From positions 868,001 to 932,000 of the forward strand of contig JAQNBH010000022.1 of assembly GCA_028752905.1 (NCBI GenBank): 64,000 bases of DNA, read 5' to 3'. A model generated the notes under the pieces. That model made no database searches and was not told the origin of the DNA. It saw only the letters and a list, made by a program, of their open reading frames with translations. Below are positions 37,901-52,245 of this stretch, piece after piece. The stretch is from Cladorhizidae sp. MBARI D1340-BT2. Its lineage: Eukaryota > Porifera > Demospongiae > Poecilosclerida > Cladorhizidae. A program made the translations under genes and the position numbers. Position 1 is the first letter of the stretch. Every line of letters starts with the position of its first letter.

Positions 37901-38808
37901 AACTGCCCTAATTAACAAGACCAAAGTCCCAGATTTTGTCAACTGATAGAGAAGGCCCTTATCTGCAACATGTCAACAGATTATCAATAAATGTAGTGGT
38001 TTTTCACTGGCAGGCCACCGCTTTGGCAACTGGAAAACGCCAGGAAAGATCGCAAACCTTAACACTTCAAATCACCATAACTTGCTAATACTTAGAGTAC
38101 TCAAAATTTTGGCACGTACAAAAGACAGATAATCAGAAGGGCTATCCGTTGATATAAAAATTATCTTTTTTGAGTAAAGTGTAGAAAAGTTATGAGCTTT
38201 ACGGCAAAATAACAAGATTTTTGGGGGGAAAATGAGAAACATATAGACCAAATTAGGGCAAATATCAATATAGAGAACACATAATGAAACCTATCATTCG
38301 AATCATATCAAGTCCATTACAGTGAAGTGTGCAGAATATTATGGATGTTTGATATCAACAGAGAGCACAGGGAGAGACCTATCTTAATAGCTATATATCA
38401 AGTTTATACAGTGAAGTGTGGAGAATCTATGAAGCTAACCTGTTTAGCATCAAGATAGAGAACACATAGAGAAACCTATCTTGTGATTCTATGTATGCAG
38501 AATATACGGATGTTTGGTATCAAGAGAGAGAACAGAGAGAGGCCTACCTTTAGAGCTATATATCAAGTCTATTCAGTGACGTGTGGAGAATCTATGAAGC
38601 TAACATGTTTAGCTCAAGATAGAGAACACTGAGAGATACCTATCTTGCAAGTCCATTACAGTGAAGTGTGCAGAATATATGGATGTTTGGTATCAAGAGA
38701 GAGCACTTAGAGAGTCCTATCTTAATAGCTATACATCAAGTCTATTCAGTGAAGTGTGGATAATCTACGAAGCTAACATGTTTAGCATCAAGTAAGAGTA
38801 CAATTCAT
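37901..38808 (+). repeat. Unit 45, long 908, K1/K2 intermediate
   Basis: GATAATCAG as in K2, but AAAAATTATC, CAATAT and GACGTG as in K1. Confidence 0.94.
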
Positions 38809-39542
38809 AACTGCCCTAATTAACAAGACCAAAGTCCCAGATTTTGTCAACTGATAGAGAAGGCCCTTATCTGCAACATGTCAACAGATTATCAATAAAT
38901 GTAGTGGTTTTTCACTGGCAGGCCACCGCTTTGGCAACTGGAAAACGCCAGGAAAGATCGCAAACCTTAACATTTCAAATCACCATAACTTGCTAATACT
39001 TAGAGTACTCAAAATTTTGGCACGTACAAAAGACAGATAATTAGAAGGGCTATCCGGTGATATAAAAATTTCTTTTTTGGGTAAAGTGTAGAAAAGTTAT
39101 GAGCTTTACGGCAAAATAACAAGATTTTGGGGGGGAAAATGAGAAACATATAGACCCAATTAGGGCAAATATCAAGATAGAGAACACATAATGAAACCTA
39201 TCATTCGAATCATATCAAGTCCATTACAGTGAAGTATGCAGAATATTATGGATGTTTGATATCAACAGAGAGCACAGGGAGAGACCTATCTTAATAGCTA
39301 TATATCAAGTTTATACAGTGAAGTGTAGAGAATCTATGAAGCTAACCTGTTTAGCATCAAGATAGAGAACACATAGAGAAACCTATCTTGTGATTCTATG
39401 TATGCAGAATATACGGATGTTTGGTATCAAGAGAGAGAACAGAGAGAGGCCTACCTTTAGAGCTATATATCAAGTCTATTCAGTGAAGTGTGGATAATCT
39501 ACGAAGCTAACATGTTTAGCATCAAGTAAGAGTACAATTCAT
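38809..39542 (+). repeat. Unit 46, short 734, K4
   Basis: Last GACCCAATT unit. Private: AACATTTCAAAT and AGTGTAGAGAAT; GTATGCAG is shared with unit 2. Confidence 0.94.
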
Positions 39543-40450
39543 AACTGCCCTAATTAACAAGACCAAAGTTCCAGATTTTGTCAACTGATAGAGAAGGCCC
39601 TTATCTGCAACATGTCAACAGATTATCAATAAATCTAGTGGTTTTTCACTGGCAGGCCACCGCTTTGGCAACTGGAAAACGCCAGGAAAGATCGCAAACC
39701 TTACCACTTCAAATCACCATAACTTGCTAATACTTAGAGTACTCAAAATTTTGGCACGTACAAAAGACAGATAATTAGAAGGGCTATCCGGTGATATAAA
39801 AATTATCTTTTTGGGGTAAAGTGTAGAAAAGTTATGAGCTTTACGGCAAAATAACAAGATTTTGGGGGGGAAAATGAGAAACATATAGACCAAATTAGGG
39901 CAAATATCAAGATAGAGAACACATAATGAAACCTATCATTAGAATCATATCAAGTCCATTACAGTGAAGTGTGCAGAATATTATGGATGTTTGATATCAA
40001 CAGAGAGCACAGGGAGAGACCTATCTTAATAGCTATATATCAAGTTTATACAGTGAAGTGTGGAGAATCTATGAAGCTAACCTGTTTAGCATCAAGATAG
40101 AGAACACATAGAGAAACCTATCTTGTGATTCTATGTATGCAGAATATACGGATGTTTGGTATCAAGAGAGAGAACAGAGAGAGGCCTACCTTTAGAGCTA
40201 TATATCAAGTCTATTCAGTGAAGTGTGGAGAATCTATGAAGCTAACATGTTTAGCTCAAGATAGAGAACACTGAGAGATACCTATCTTGCAAGTCCATTA
40301 CAGTGAAGTGTGCAGAATATATGGATGTTTGGTATCAAGAGAGAGCACTTAGAGAGTCCTATCTTAATAGCTATACATCAAGTCTATTCAGTGAAGTGTG
40401 GATAATCTACGAAGCTAACATGTTTAGCATCAAGTAAGAGTACAATTCAT
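39543..40450 (+). repeat. Unit 47, long 908, K5
   Basis: CTTACCACT, TTTTTGGGGTAAAG, T4G7A4. AAAGTTCCAG and AAATCTAGTGG are private. Confidence 0.94.
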
Positions 40451-41358
40451 AACTGCCCTAATTAACAAGACCAAAGTCCCAGATTTTGTCAACTGATAGA
40501 GAAGGCCCTTATCTGCAACATGTCAACAGATTATCAATAAATGTAGTGGTTTTTCACTGGCAGGCCACCGCTTTGGCAACTGGAAAACGCCAGGAAAGAT
40601 CGCAAACCTTAACACTTCAAATCACCATAACTTGCTAATACTTAGAGTACTCAAAATTTTGGCACGTACAAAAGACAGATAATCAGAAGGGCTATCCGTT
40701 GATATAAAATTTATCTTTTTTGAGTAAAGTGTAGAAAAGTTATGAGCTTTACGGCAAAATAACAAGATTTTTGGGGGGAAAATGAGAAACATATAGACCA
40801 AATTAGGGCAAATATCAAGATAGAGAACACATAATGAAACCTATCATTCGAATCATATCAAGTCCATTACAGTGAAGTGTGCAGAATATTATGGATGTTT
40901 GATATCAACAGAGAGCACAGGGAGAGACCTATCTTAATAGCTATATATCAAGTTTATACAGTGAAGTGTGGAGAATCTATGAAGCTAACCTGTTTAGCAT
41001 CAAGATAGAGAACACATAGAGAAACCTATCTTGTGATTCTATGTATGCAGAATATACGGATGTTTGGTATCAAGAGAGAGAACAGCGAGAGGCCTACCTT
41101 TAGAGCTATATATCAAGTCTATTCAGTGAAGTGTGGAGAATCTATGAAGCTAACATGTTTAGCTCAAGATAGAGAACACTGAGAGATATCTATCTTGCAA
41201 GTCCATTACAGTGAAGTGTGCAGAATATATGGATGTTTGGTATCAAGAGAGAGCACTTAGAGAGTCCTATCTTAATAGCTATACATCAAGTCTATTCAGT
41301 GAAGTGTGGATAATCTACGAAGCTAACATGTTTAGCATCAAGTAAGAGTACAATTCAT
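40451..41358 (+). repeat. Unit 48, long 908, K2
   Basis: CAAGAT form of K2. AACAGCGAGAGG and GAGATATCTATC are private. Confidence 0.94.
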
Positions 41359-42265
41359 AACTGCCCTAATTAACAAGACCAAAGTCCCAGATTTTGTCAA
41401 CTGATAGAGAAGGCCCTTATCTGCAACATGTCAACAGATTATCAATAAATGTAGTGGTTTTTCACTGGCAGGCCACCGCTTTGGCAACTGGAAAACGCCA
41501 GGAAAGATCGCAAACCTTAACACTTCAAATCACCATAACTTGCTAATACTTAGAGTACTCAAAATTTTGGCACATACAAAAGACAGATAATTAGAAGGGC
41601 TATCCGGTGATATAAAAATTTCTTTTTTGGGTAAAGTGTAGAAAAGTTATGAGCTTTACGGCAAAATAACAAGATTTTGGGGGGGAAAATGAGAAACATA
41701 TAGACCAAATTAGGGCAAATATCAAGATAGAGAACACATAATGAAACCTATCATTAGAATCATATCAAGTCCATTACAGTGAAGTGTGCAGAATATTATG
41801 GATGTTTGATATCAACAGAGAGCACAGGGAGAGACCTATCTTAATAGCTATATATCAAGTTTATACAGTGAAGTGTGGAGAATCTATGAAGCTAACCTGT
41901 TTAGCATCAAGATAGAGAACACATAGAGAAACCTATCTTGTGATTCTATGTATGCAGAATATACGGATGTTTGGTATCAAGAGAGAGAACAGAGAGAGGC
42001 CTACCTTTAGAGCTATATATCAAGTCTATTCAGTGAAGTGTGGAGAATCTATGAAGCTAACATGTTTAGCTCAAAATAGAGAACACTGAGAGATACCTAT
42101 CTTGCAAGTCCATTACAGTGAAGTGTGCAGAATATATGGATGTTTGGTATCAAGAGAGAGCACTTAGAGAGTCCTATCTTAATAGCTATACATCAAGTCT
42201 ATTCAGTGAAGTGTGGATAATCTACGAAGCTAACATGTTTAGCATCAAGTAAGAGTACAATTCAT
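41359..42265 (+). repeat. Unit 49, long 907, K3
   Basis: GGCACATAC (without CTATTCGG); CTCAAAATAGAG in A2, shared with unit 51. Confidence 0.94.
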
Positions 42266-43172
42266 AACTGCCCTAATTAACAAGACCAAAGTCCCAGATT
42301 TTGTCAACTGATAGAGAAGGCCCTTATCTGCAACATGTCAACAGATTATCAATAAATGTAATGGTTTTTCACTGGCAGGCCACCGCTTTGGCAACTGGAA
42401 AACGCCAGGAAAGATCGCAAACCTTAACACTTCAAATCACCATAACTTGCTAATACTTAGAGTACTCAAAATTTTGGCACGTACAAAAGACAGATAATTA
42501 GAAGGGCTATCCGGTGATATAAAAATTTCTTTTTTGGGTAAAGTGTAGAAAAGTTATGAGCTTTACGGCAAAATAACAAGATTTTGGGGGGGAAAATGAG
42601 AAACATATAGACCAAATTAGGGCAAATATCAAGATAGAGAACACATAATGAAACCTATCATTAGAATCATATCAAGTCCATTACAGTGAAGTGTGCAGAA
42701 TATTATGGATGTTTGATATCAACAGAGAGCACAGGGAGAGACCTATCTTAATAGCTATATATCAAGTTTATACAGTGAAGTGTGGAGAATCTATGAAGCT
42801 AACCTGTTTAGCATCAAGATAGAGAACACATAGAGAAACCTATCTTGTGATTCTATGTATGCAGAATATACGGATGTTTGGTATCAAGAGAGAGAACAGA
42901 GAGAGGCCTACCTTTAGAGCTATATATCAAGTCTATTCAGTGAAGTGTGGAGAATCTATGAAGCTAACATGTTTAGCTCAAGATAGAGAACACTGAGAGA
43001 TACCTATCTTGCAAGTCCATTACAGTGAAGTGTGCAGAATATATGGATGTTTGGTATCAAGAGAGAGCACTTAGAGAGTCCTATCTTAATAGCTATACAT
43101 CAAGTCTATTCAGTGAAGTGTGGATAATCTACGAAGCTAACATGTTTAGCATCAAGTAAGAGTACAATTTAT
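42266..43172 (+). repeat. Unit 50, long 907, K3
   Basis: TGTAATGG in the core and ACAATTTAT at the end; shared with units 52 and 74. Confidence 0.95.
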
Positions 43173-44080
43173 AACTGCCCTAATTAACAAGACCAAAGTC
43201 CCAGATTTTGTCAACTGATAGAGAAGGCCCTTATCTGCAACATGTCAACAGATTATCAATAAATGTAGTGGTTTTTCACTGGCAGGCCACCGCTTTGGCA
43301 ACTGGAAAACGCCAGGAAAGATCGCAAACCTTAACACTTCAAATCATCATAACTTGCTAATACTTATAGTACTCAAAATTTTGGCACGTACAAAAGACAG
43401 ATAATCAGAAGGGCTATCCGTTGATATAAAATTTATCTTTTTTGAGTAAAGTGTAGAAAAGTTATGAGCTTTACGGCAAAATAACAAGATTTTTGGGGGG
43501 AAAATGAGAAACATATAGACCAAATTAGGGCAAATATCAATATAGAGAACACATAATGAAACCTATCATTCGAATCATATCAAGTCCATTACAGTGAAGT
43601 GTGCAGAATATTATGGATGTTTGATATCAACAGAGAGCACAGGGAGAGACCTATCTTAATAGCTATATATCAAGTTTATACAGTGAAGTGTGGAGAATCT
43701 ATGAAGCTAACCTGTTTAGCATCAAGATAGAGAACACATAGAGAAACCTATCTTGTGATTCTATGTATGCAGAATATACGGATGTTTGGTATCAAGAGAG
43801 AGAACAGAGAGAGGCCTACCTTTAGAGCTATATATCAAGTCTATTCAGTGAAGTGTGGAGAATCTATGAAGCTAACATGTTTAGCTCAAAATAGAGAACA
43901 CTGAGAGATACCTATCTTGCAAGTCCATTACAGTGAAGTGTGCAGAATATATGGATGTTTGGTATCAAGAGAGAGCACTTAGAGAGTCCTATCTTAATAG
44001 CTATACATCAAGTCTATTCAGTGAAGTGTGGATAATCTACGAAGCTAACATGTTTAGCATCAAGTAAGAGTACAATTCAT
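43173..44080 (+). repeat. Unit 51, long 908, K2
   Basis: CAAATCATCAT, CAATAT, GAAGTG, CTCAAAATAGAG. ACTTATAGTAC is private. Confidence 0.94.
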
Positions 44081-44987
44081 AACTGCCCTAATTAACAAGA
44101 CCAAAGTCCCAGATTTTGTCAACTGATAGAGAAGGCCCTTATCTGCAACATGTCAACAGATTATCAATAAATGTAATGGTTTTTCACTGGCAGGCCACCG
44201 CTTTGGCAACTGGAAAACGCCAGGAAAGATCGCAAACCTTAACACTTCAAATCACCATAACTTGCTAATACTTAGAGTACTCAAAATTTTGGCACGTACA
44301 AAAGACAGATAATTAGAAGGGCTATCCGGTGATATAAAAATTTCTTTTTTGGGTAAAGTGTAGAAAAGTTATGAGCTTTACGGCAAAATAACAAGATTTT
44401 GGGGGGGAAAATGAGAAACATATAGACCAAATTAGGGCAAATATAAAGATAGAGAACACATAATGAAACCTATCATTAGAATCATATCAAGTCCATTACA
44501 GTGAAGTGTGCAGAATATTATGGATGTTTGATATCAACAGAGAGCACAGGGAGAGACCTATCTTAATAGCTATATATCAAGTTTATACAGTGAAGTGTGG
44601 AGAATCTATGAAGCTAACCTGTTTAGCATCAAGATAGAGAACACATAGAGAAACCTATCTTGTGATTCTATGTATGCAGAATATACGGATGTTTGGTATC
44701 AAGAGAGAGAACAGAGAGAGGCCTACCTTTAGAGCTATATATCAAGTCTATTCAGTGAAGTGTGGAGAATCTATGAAGCTAACATGTTTAGCTCAAGATA
44801 GAGAACACTGAGAGATACCTATCTTGCAAGTCCATTACAGTGAAGTGTGCAGAATATATGGATGTTTGGTATCAAGAGAGAGCACTTAGAGAGTCCTATC
44901 TTAATAGCTATACATCAAGTCTATTCAGTGAAGTGTGGATAATCTACGAAGCTAACATGTTTAGCATCAAGTAAGAGTACAATTTAT
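44081..44987 (+). repeat. Unit 52, long 907, K3
   Basis: TGTAATGG and ACAATTTAT as in unit 50; ATATAAAGATAG in A0 is private. Confidence 0.95.
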
Positions 44988-45895
44988 AACTGCCCTAATT
45001 AACAAGACCAAAGTCCCAGATTTTGTCAACTGATAGAGAAGGCCCTTATCTGCAACATGTCAACAGATTATCAATAAATGTAGTGGTTTTTCACTGGCAG
45101 GCCACCGCTTTGGCAACTGGAAAACGCCAGGAAAGATCGCAAACCTTAACACTTCAAATCATCATAACTTGCTAATACTTAGAGTACTCAAAATTTTGGC
45201 ACGTACAAAAGACAGATAATCAGAAGGGCTATCCGTTGATATAAAATTTATCTTTTTTGAGTAAAGTGTAGAAAAGTTATGAGCTTTACGGCAAAATAAC
45301 AAGATTTTTGGGGGGAAAATGAGAAACATATAGACCAAATTAGGGCAAATATCAATATAGAGAACACATAATGAAACCTATCATTCGAATCATATCAAGT
45401 CCATTACAGTGAAGTGTGCAGAATATTATGGATGTTTGATATCAACAGAGAGCACAGGGAGAGACCTATCTTAATAGCTATATATCAAGTTTATACAGTG
45501 AAGTGTGGAGAATCTATGAAGCTAACCTGTTTAGCATCAAGATAGAGAACACATAGAGAAACCTATCTTGTGATTCTATGTATGCAGAATATACGGATGT
45601 TTGGTATCAAGAGAGAGAACAGAGAGAGGCCTACCTTTAGAGCTATATATCAAGTCTATTCAGTGACGTGTGGAGAATCTATGAAGCTAACATGTTTAGC
45701 TCAAGATAGAGAACACTGAGAGATACCTATCTTGCAAGTCCATTACAGTGAAGTGTGCAGAATATATGGATGTTTGGTATCAAGAGAGAGCACTTAGAGA
45801 GTCCTATCTTAATAGCTATACATCAAGTCTATTCAGTGAAGTGTGGATAATCTACGAAGCTAACATGTTTAGCATCAAGTAAGAGTACAATTCAT
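44988..45895 (+). repeat. Unit 53, long 908, K2
   Basis: CAAATCATCAT, CAATAT, GACGTG; matches unit 59. Confidence 0.95.
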
Positions 45896-46802
45896 AACTG
45901 CCCTAATTAACAAGACCAAAGTCCCAGATTTTGTCAACTGATAGAGAAGGCCCTTATCTGCAACATGTCAACAGATTATCAATAAATGTAGTGGTTTTTC
46001 ACTGGCAGGCCACCGCTTTGGCAACTGGAAAACGCCAGGAAAGATCGCAAACCTTAACACTTCAAATCACCATAACTTGCTAATACTTAGAGTACTCAAA
46101 ATTTTGGCACGTACAAAAGACAGATAATTAGAAGGGCTATCCGGTGATATAAAAATTTCTTTTTTGGGTAAAGTGTAGAAAAGTTATGAGCTTTACGGCA
46201 AAATAACAAGATTTTGGGGGGGAAAATGAGAAACATATAGACCAAATTAGGGCAAATATCAAGATAGAGAACACATAATGAAACCTATCATTCGAATCAT
46301 ATCAAGTCCATTACAGTGAAGTGTGCAGAATATTATGGATGTTTGATATCAACAGAGAGCACAGGGAGAGACCTATCTTAATAGCTATATATCAAGTTTA
46401 TACAGTGAAGTGTGGAGAATCTATGAAGCTAACCTGTTTAGCATCAAGATAGAGAACACATAGAGAAACCTATCTTGTGATTCTATGTATGCAGAATATA
46501 CGGATGTTTGGTATCAAGAGAGAGAACAGAGAGAGGCCTACCTTTAGAGCTATATATCAAGTCTATTCAGTGACGTGTGGAGAATCTATGAAGCTAACAT
46601 GTTTAGCTCAAGATAGAGAACACTGAGAGATACCTATCTTGCAAGTCCATTACAGTGAAGTGTGCAGAATATATGGATGTTTGGTATCAAGAGAGAGCAC
46701 TTAGAGAGTCCTATCTTAATAGCTATACATCAAGTCTATTCAGTGAAGTGTGGATAATCTACGAAGCTAACATGTTTAGCATCAAGTAAGAGTACAATTC
46801 AT
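45896..46802 (+). repeat. Unit 54, long 907, K3r
   Basis: CATTCGAA with GACGTG. Confidence 0.95.
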
Positions 46803-47709
46803 AACTGCCCTAATTAACAAGACCAAAGTCCCAGATTTTGTCAACTGATAGAGAAGGCCCTTATCTGCAACATGTCAACAGATTATCAATAAATGTAGTG
46901 GTTTTTCACTGGCAGGCCACCGCTTTGGCAACTGGAAAACGCCAGGAAAGATCGCAAACCTTAACACTTCAAATCACCATAACTTGCTAATACTTAGAGT
47001 ACTCAAAATTTTGGCACGTACAAAAGACAGATAATTAGAAGGGCTATCCGGTGATATAAAAATTTCTTTTTTGGGTAAAGTGTAGAAAAGTTATGAGCTT
47101 TACGGCAAAATAACAAGATTTTGGGGGGGAAAATGAGAAACATATAGACCAAATTAGGGCAAATATCAAGATAGAGAACACATAATGAAACCTATCATTC
47201 GAATCATATCAAGTCCATTACAGTGAAGTGTGCAGAATATTATGGATGTTTGATATCAACAGAGAGCACAGGGAGAGACCTATCTTAATAGCTATATATC
47301 AAGTTTATACAGTGAAGTGTGGAGAATCTATGAAGCTAACCTGTTTAGCATCAAGATAGAGAACACATAGAGAAACCTATCTTGTGATTCTATGTATGCA
47401 GAATATACGGATGTTTGGTATCAAGAGAGAGAACAGAGAGAGGCCTACCTTTAGAGCTATATATCAAGTCTATTCAGTGAAGTGTGGAGAATCTATGAAG
47501 CTAACATGTTTAGCTCAAGATAGAGAACACTGAGAGATACCTATCTTGCAAGTCCATTACAGTGAAGTGTGCAGAATATATGGATGTTTGGTATCAAGAG
47601 AGAGCACTTAGAGAGTCCTATCTTAATAGCTATACATCAAGTCTATTCAGTGAAGTGTGGATAATCTACGAAGCTAACATGTTTAGCATCAAGTAAGAGT
47701 ACAATTCAT
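46803..47709 (+). repeat. Unit 55, long 907, K3r
   Basis: CATTCGAA with GAAGTG. Confidence 0.95.
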
Positions 47710-48616
47710 AACTGCCCTAATTAACAAGACCAAAGTCCCAGATTTTGTCAACTGATAGAGAAGGCCCTTATCTGCAACATGTCAACAGATTATCAATAAA
47801 TGTAGTGGTTTTTCACTGGCAGGCCACCGCTTTGGCAACTGGAAAACGCCAGGAAAGATCGCAAACCTTAACACTTCAAATCACCATAACTTGCTAATAC
47901 TTAGAGTACTCAAAATTTTGGCACGTACAAAAGACAGATAATTAGAAGGGCTATCCGGTGATATAAAAATTTCTTTTTTGGGTAAAGTGTAGAAAAGTTA
48001 TGAGCTTTACGGCAAAATAACAAGATTTTGGGGGGGAAAATGAGAAACATATAGACCAAATTAGGGCAAATATCAAGATAGAGAACACATAATGAAACCT
48101 ATCATTCGAATCATATCAAGTCCATTACAGTGAAGTGTGCAGAATATTATGGATGTTTGATATCAACAGAGAGCACAGGGAGAGACCTATCTTAATAGCT
48201 ATATATCAAGTTTATACAGTGAAGTGTGGAGAATCTATGAAGCTAACCTGTTTAGCATCAAGATAGAGAACACATAGAGAAACCTATCTTGTGATTCTAT
48301 GTATGCAGAATATACGGATGTTTGGTATCAAGAGAGAGAACAGAGAGAGGCCTACCTTTAGAGCTATATATCAAGTCTATTCAGTGACGTGTGGAGAATC
48401 TATGAAGCTAACATGTTTAGCTCAAGATAGAGAACACTGAGAGATACCTATCTTGCAAGTCCATTACAGTGAAGTGTGCAGAATATATGGATGTTTGGTA
48501 TCAAGAGAGAGCACTTAGAGAGTCCTATCTTAATAGCTATACATCAAGTCTATTCAGTGAAGTGTGGATAATCTACGAAGCTAACATGTTTAGCATCAAG
48601 TAAGAGTACAATTCAT
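47710..48616 (+). repeat. Unit 56, long 907, K3r
   Basis: CATTCGAA with GACGTG; matches unit 54. Confidence 0.95.
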
Positions 48617-49523
48617 AACTGCCCTAATTAACAAGACCAAAGTCCCAGATTTTGTCAACTGATAGAGAAGGCCCTTATCTGCAACATGTCAACAGATTAT
48701 CAATAAATGTAGTGGTTTTTCACTGGCAGGCCACCGCTTTGGCAACTGGAAAACGCCAGGAAAGATCGCAAACCTTAACACTTCAAATCACCATAACTTG
48801 CTAATACTTAGAGTACTCAAAATTTTGGCACGTACAAAAGACAGATAATTAGAAGGGCTATCCGGTGATATAAAAATTTCTTTTTTGGGTAAAGTGTAGA
48901 AAAGTTATGAGCTTTACGGCAAAATAACAAGATTTTGGGGGGGAAAATGAGAAACATATAGACCAAATTAGGGCAAATATCAAGATAGAGAACACATAAT
49001 GAAACCTATCATTCGAATCATATCAAGTCCATTACAGTGAAGTGTGCAGAATATTATGGATGTTTGATATCAACAGAGAGCACAGGGAGAGACCTATCTT
49101 AATAGCTATATATCAAGTTTATACAGTGAAGTGTGGAGAATCTATGAAGCTAACCTGTTTAGCATCAAGATAGAGAACACATAGAGAAACCTATCTTGTG
49201 ATTCTATGTATGCAGAATATACGGATGTTTGGTATCAAGAGAGAGAACAGAGAGAGGCCTACCTTTAGAGCTATATATCAAGTCTATTCAGTGAAGTGTG
49301 GAGAATCTATGAAGCTAACATGTTTAGCTCAAGATAGAGAACACTGAGAGATACCTATCTTGCAAGTCCATTACAGTGAAGTGTGCAGAATATATGGATG
49401 TTTGGTATCAAGAGAGAGCACTTAGAGAGTCCTATCTTAATAGCTATACATCAAGTCTATTCAGTGAAGTGTGGATAATCTACGAAGCTAACATGTTTAG
49501 CATCAAGTAAGAGTACAATTCAT
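48617..49523 (+). repeat. Unit 57, long 907, K3r
   Basis: CATTCGAA with GAAGTG; matches unit 55. Confidence 0.95.
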
Positions 49524-50430
49524 AACTGCCCTAATTAACAAGACCAAAGTCCCAGATTTTGTCAACTGATAGAGAAGGCCCTTATCTGCAACATGTCAAC
49601 AGATTATCAATAAATGTAGTGGTTTTTCACTGGCAGGCCACCGCTTTGGCAACTGGAAAACGCCAGGAAAGATCGCAAACCTTAACACTTCAAATCACCA
49701 TAACTTGCTAATACTTAGAGTACTCAAAATTTTGGCACGTACAAAAGACAGATAATTAGAAGGGCTATCCGGTGATATAAAAATTTCTTTTTTGGGTAAA
49801 GTGTAGAAAAGTTATGAGCTTTACGGCAAAATAACAAGATTTTGGGGGGGAAAATGAGAAACATATAGACCAAATTAGGGCAAATATCAAGATAGAGAAC
49901 ACATAATGAAACCTATCATTAGAATCATATCAAGTCCATTACAGTGAAGTGTGCAGAATATTATGGATGTTTGATATCAACAGAGAGCACAGGGAGAGAC
50001 CTATCTTAATAGCTATATATCAAGTTTATACAGTGAAGTGTGGAGAATCTATGAAGCTAACCTGTTTAGCATCAAGATAGAGAACACATAGAGAAACCTA
50101 TCTTGTGATTCTATGTATGCAGAATATACGGATGTTTGGTATCAAGAGAGAGAACAGAGAGAGGCCTACCTTTAGAGCTATATATCAAGTCTATTCAGTG
50201 AAGTGTGGAGAATCTATGAAGCTAACATGTTTAGCTCAAGATAGAGAACACTGAGAGATACCTATCTTGCAAGTCCATTACAGTGAAGTGTGCAGAATAT
50301 ATGGATGTTTGGTATCAAGAGAGAGCACTTAGAGAGTCCTATCTTAATAGCTATACATCAAGTCTATTCAGTGAAGTGTGGATAATCTACGAAGCTAACA
50401 TGTTTAGCATCAAGTAAGAGTACAATTTAT
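49524..50430 (+). repeat. Unit 58, long 907, K3
   Basis: CATTAGAA, GAAGTG, ending ACAATTTAT; like units 50 and 52 but with TGTAGTGG. Confidence 0.95.
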
Positions 50431-51338
50431 AACTGCCCTAATTAACAAGACCAAAGTCCCAGATTTTGTCAACTGATAGAGAAGGCCCTTATCTGCAACA
50501 TGTCAACAGATTATCAATAAATGTAGTGGTTTTTCACTGGCAGGCCACCGCTTTGGCAACTGGAAAACGCCAGGAAAGATCGCAAACCTTAACACTTCAA
50601 ATCATCATAACTTGCTAATACTTAGAGTACTCAAAATTTTGGCACGTACAAAAGACAGATAATCAGAAGGGCTATCCGTTGATATAAAATTTATCTTTTT
50701 TGAGTAAAGTGTAGAAAAGTTATGAGCTTTACGGCAAAATAACAAGATTTTTGGGGGGAAAATGAGAAACATATAGACCAAATTAGGGCAAATATCAATA
50801 TAGAGAACACATAATGAAACCTATCATTCGAATCATATCAAGTCCATTACAGTGAAGTGTGCAGAATATTATGGATGTTTGATATCAACAGAGAGCACAG
50901 GGAGAGACCTATCTTAATAGCTATATATCAAGTTTATACAGTGAAGTGTGGAGAATCTATGAAGCTAACCTGTTTAGCATCAAGATAGAGAACACATAGA
51001 GAAACCTATCTTGTGATTCTATGTATGCAGAATATACGGATGTTTGGTATCAAGAGAGAGAACAGAGAGAGGCCTACCTTTAGAGCTATATATCAAGTCT
51101 ATTCAGTGACGTGTGGAGAATCTATGAAGCTAACATGTTTAGCTCAAGATAGAGAACACTGAGAGATACCTATCTTGCAAGTCCATTACAGTGAAGTGTG
51201 CAGAATATATGGATGTTTGGTATCAAGAGAGAGCACTTAGAGAGTCCTATCTTAATAGCTATACATCAAGTCTATTCAGTGAAGTGTGGATAATCTACGA
51301 AGCTAACATGTTTAGCATCAAGTAAGAGTACAATTCAT
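50431..51338 (+). repeat. Unit 59, long 908, K2
   Basis: CAAATCATCAT, CAATAT, GACGTG; matches unit 53. Confidence 0.95.
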
Positions 51339-52245
51339 AACTGCCCTAATTAACAAGACCAAAGTCCCAGATTTTGTCAACTGATAGAGAAGGCCCTTAT
51401 CTGCAACATGTCAACAGATTATCAATAAATGTAGTGGTTTTTCACTGGCAGGCCACCGCTTTGGCAACTGGAAAACGCCAGGAAAGATCGCAAACCTTAA
51501 CACTTCAAATCACCATAACTTGCTAATACTTAGAGTACTCAAAATTTTGGCACGTACAAAAGACAGATAATTAGAAGGGCTATCCGGTGATATAAAAATT
51601 TCTTTTTTGGGTAAAGTGTAGAAAAGTTATGAGCTTTACGGCAAAATAACAAGATTTTGGGGGGGAAAATGAGAAACATATAGACCAAATTAGGGCAAAT
51701 ATCAAGATAGAGAACACATAATGAAACCTATCATTCGAATCATATCAAGTCCATTACAGTGAAGTGTGCAGAATATTATGGATGTTTGATATCAACAGAG
51801 AGCACAGGGAGAGACCTATCTTAATAGCTATATATCAAGTTTATACAGTGAAGTGTGGAGAATCTATGAAGCTAACCTGTTTAGCATCAAGATAGAGAAC
51901 ACATAGAGAAACCTATCTTGTGATTCTATGTATGCAGAATATACGGATGTTTGGTATCAAGAGAGAGAACAGAGAGAGGCCTACCTTTAGAGCTATATAT
52001 CAAGTCTATTCAGTGACGTGTGGAGAATCTATGAAGCTAACATGTTTAGCTCAAGATAGAGAACACTGAGAGATACCTATCTTGCAAGTCCATTACAGTG
52101 AAGTGTGCAGAATATATGGATGTTTGGTATCAAGAGAGAGCACTTAGAGAGTCCTATCTTAATAGCTATACATCAAGTCTATTCAGTGAAGTGTGGATAA
52201 TCTACGAAGCTAACATGTTTAGCATCAAGTAAGAGTACAATTCAT
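51339..52245 (+). repeat. Unit 60, long 907, K3r
   Basis: CATTCGAA with GACGTG; matches unit 54. Confidence 0.95.

Larger units (their letters stand above)
12938..39542 (+). repeat. Block 2: alternating long and short units
   Basis: Fourteen short units are interspersed singly among eighteen long ones, mostly in strict long-short alternation, so the basic period is about 1641 bp. Thirteen of the fourteen short units carry GACCCAATT, which I did not see in any long unit. Long units are mainly class K3 and themselves alternate between GTTTGCAG and GTGTGCAG at the start of B1, giving a 3282-bp period. Single K1 units with GTGGGCAG at 12030, 17860 and 35352 each directly precede a K4 short unit. 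Confidence 0.95.
44988..50430 (+). repeat. Six-unit echo (5443 bp) within block 3
   Basis: Starts with a K2 unit (CATCAT, GACGTG) followed by K3r units alternating GACGTG and GAAGTG, and ends in a K3 unit finishing with ACAATTTAT. The next unit at 50431 again is K2 with CATCAT and GACGTG, followed by K3r with GACGTG and K3r with GAAGTG. Three units of a second copy are therefore present before block 4 begins. Confidence 0.75.
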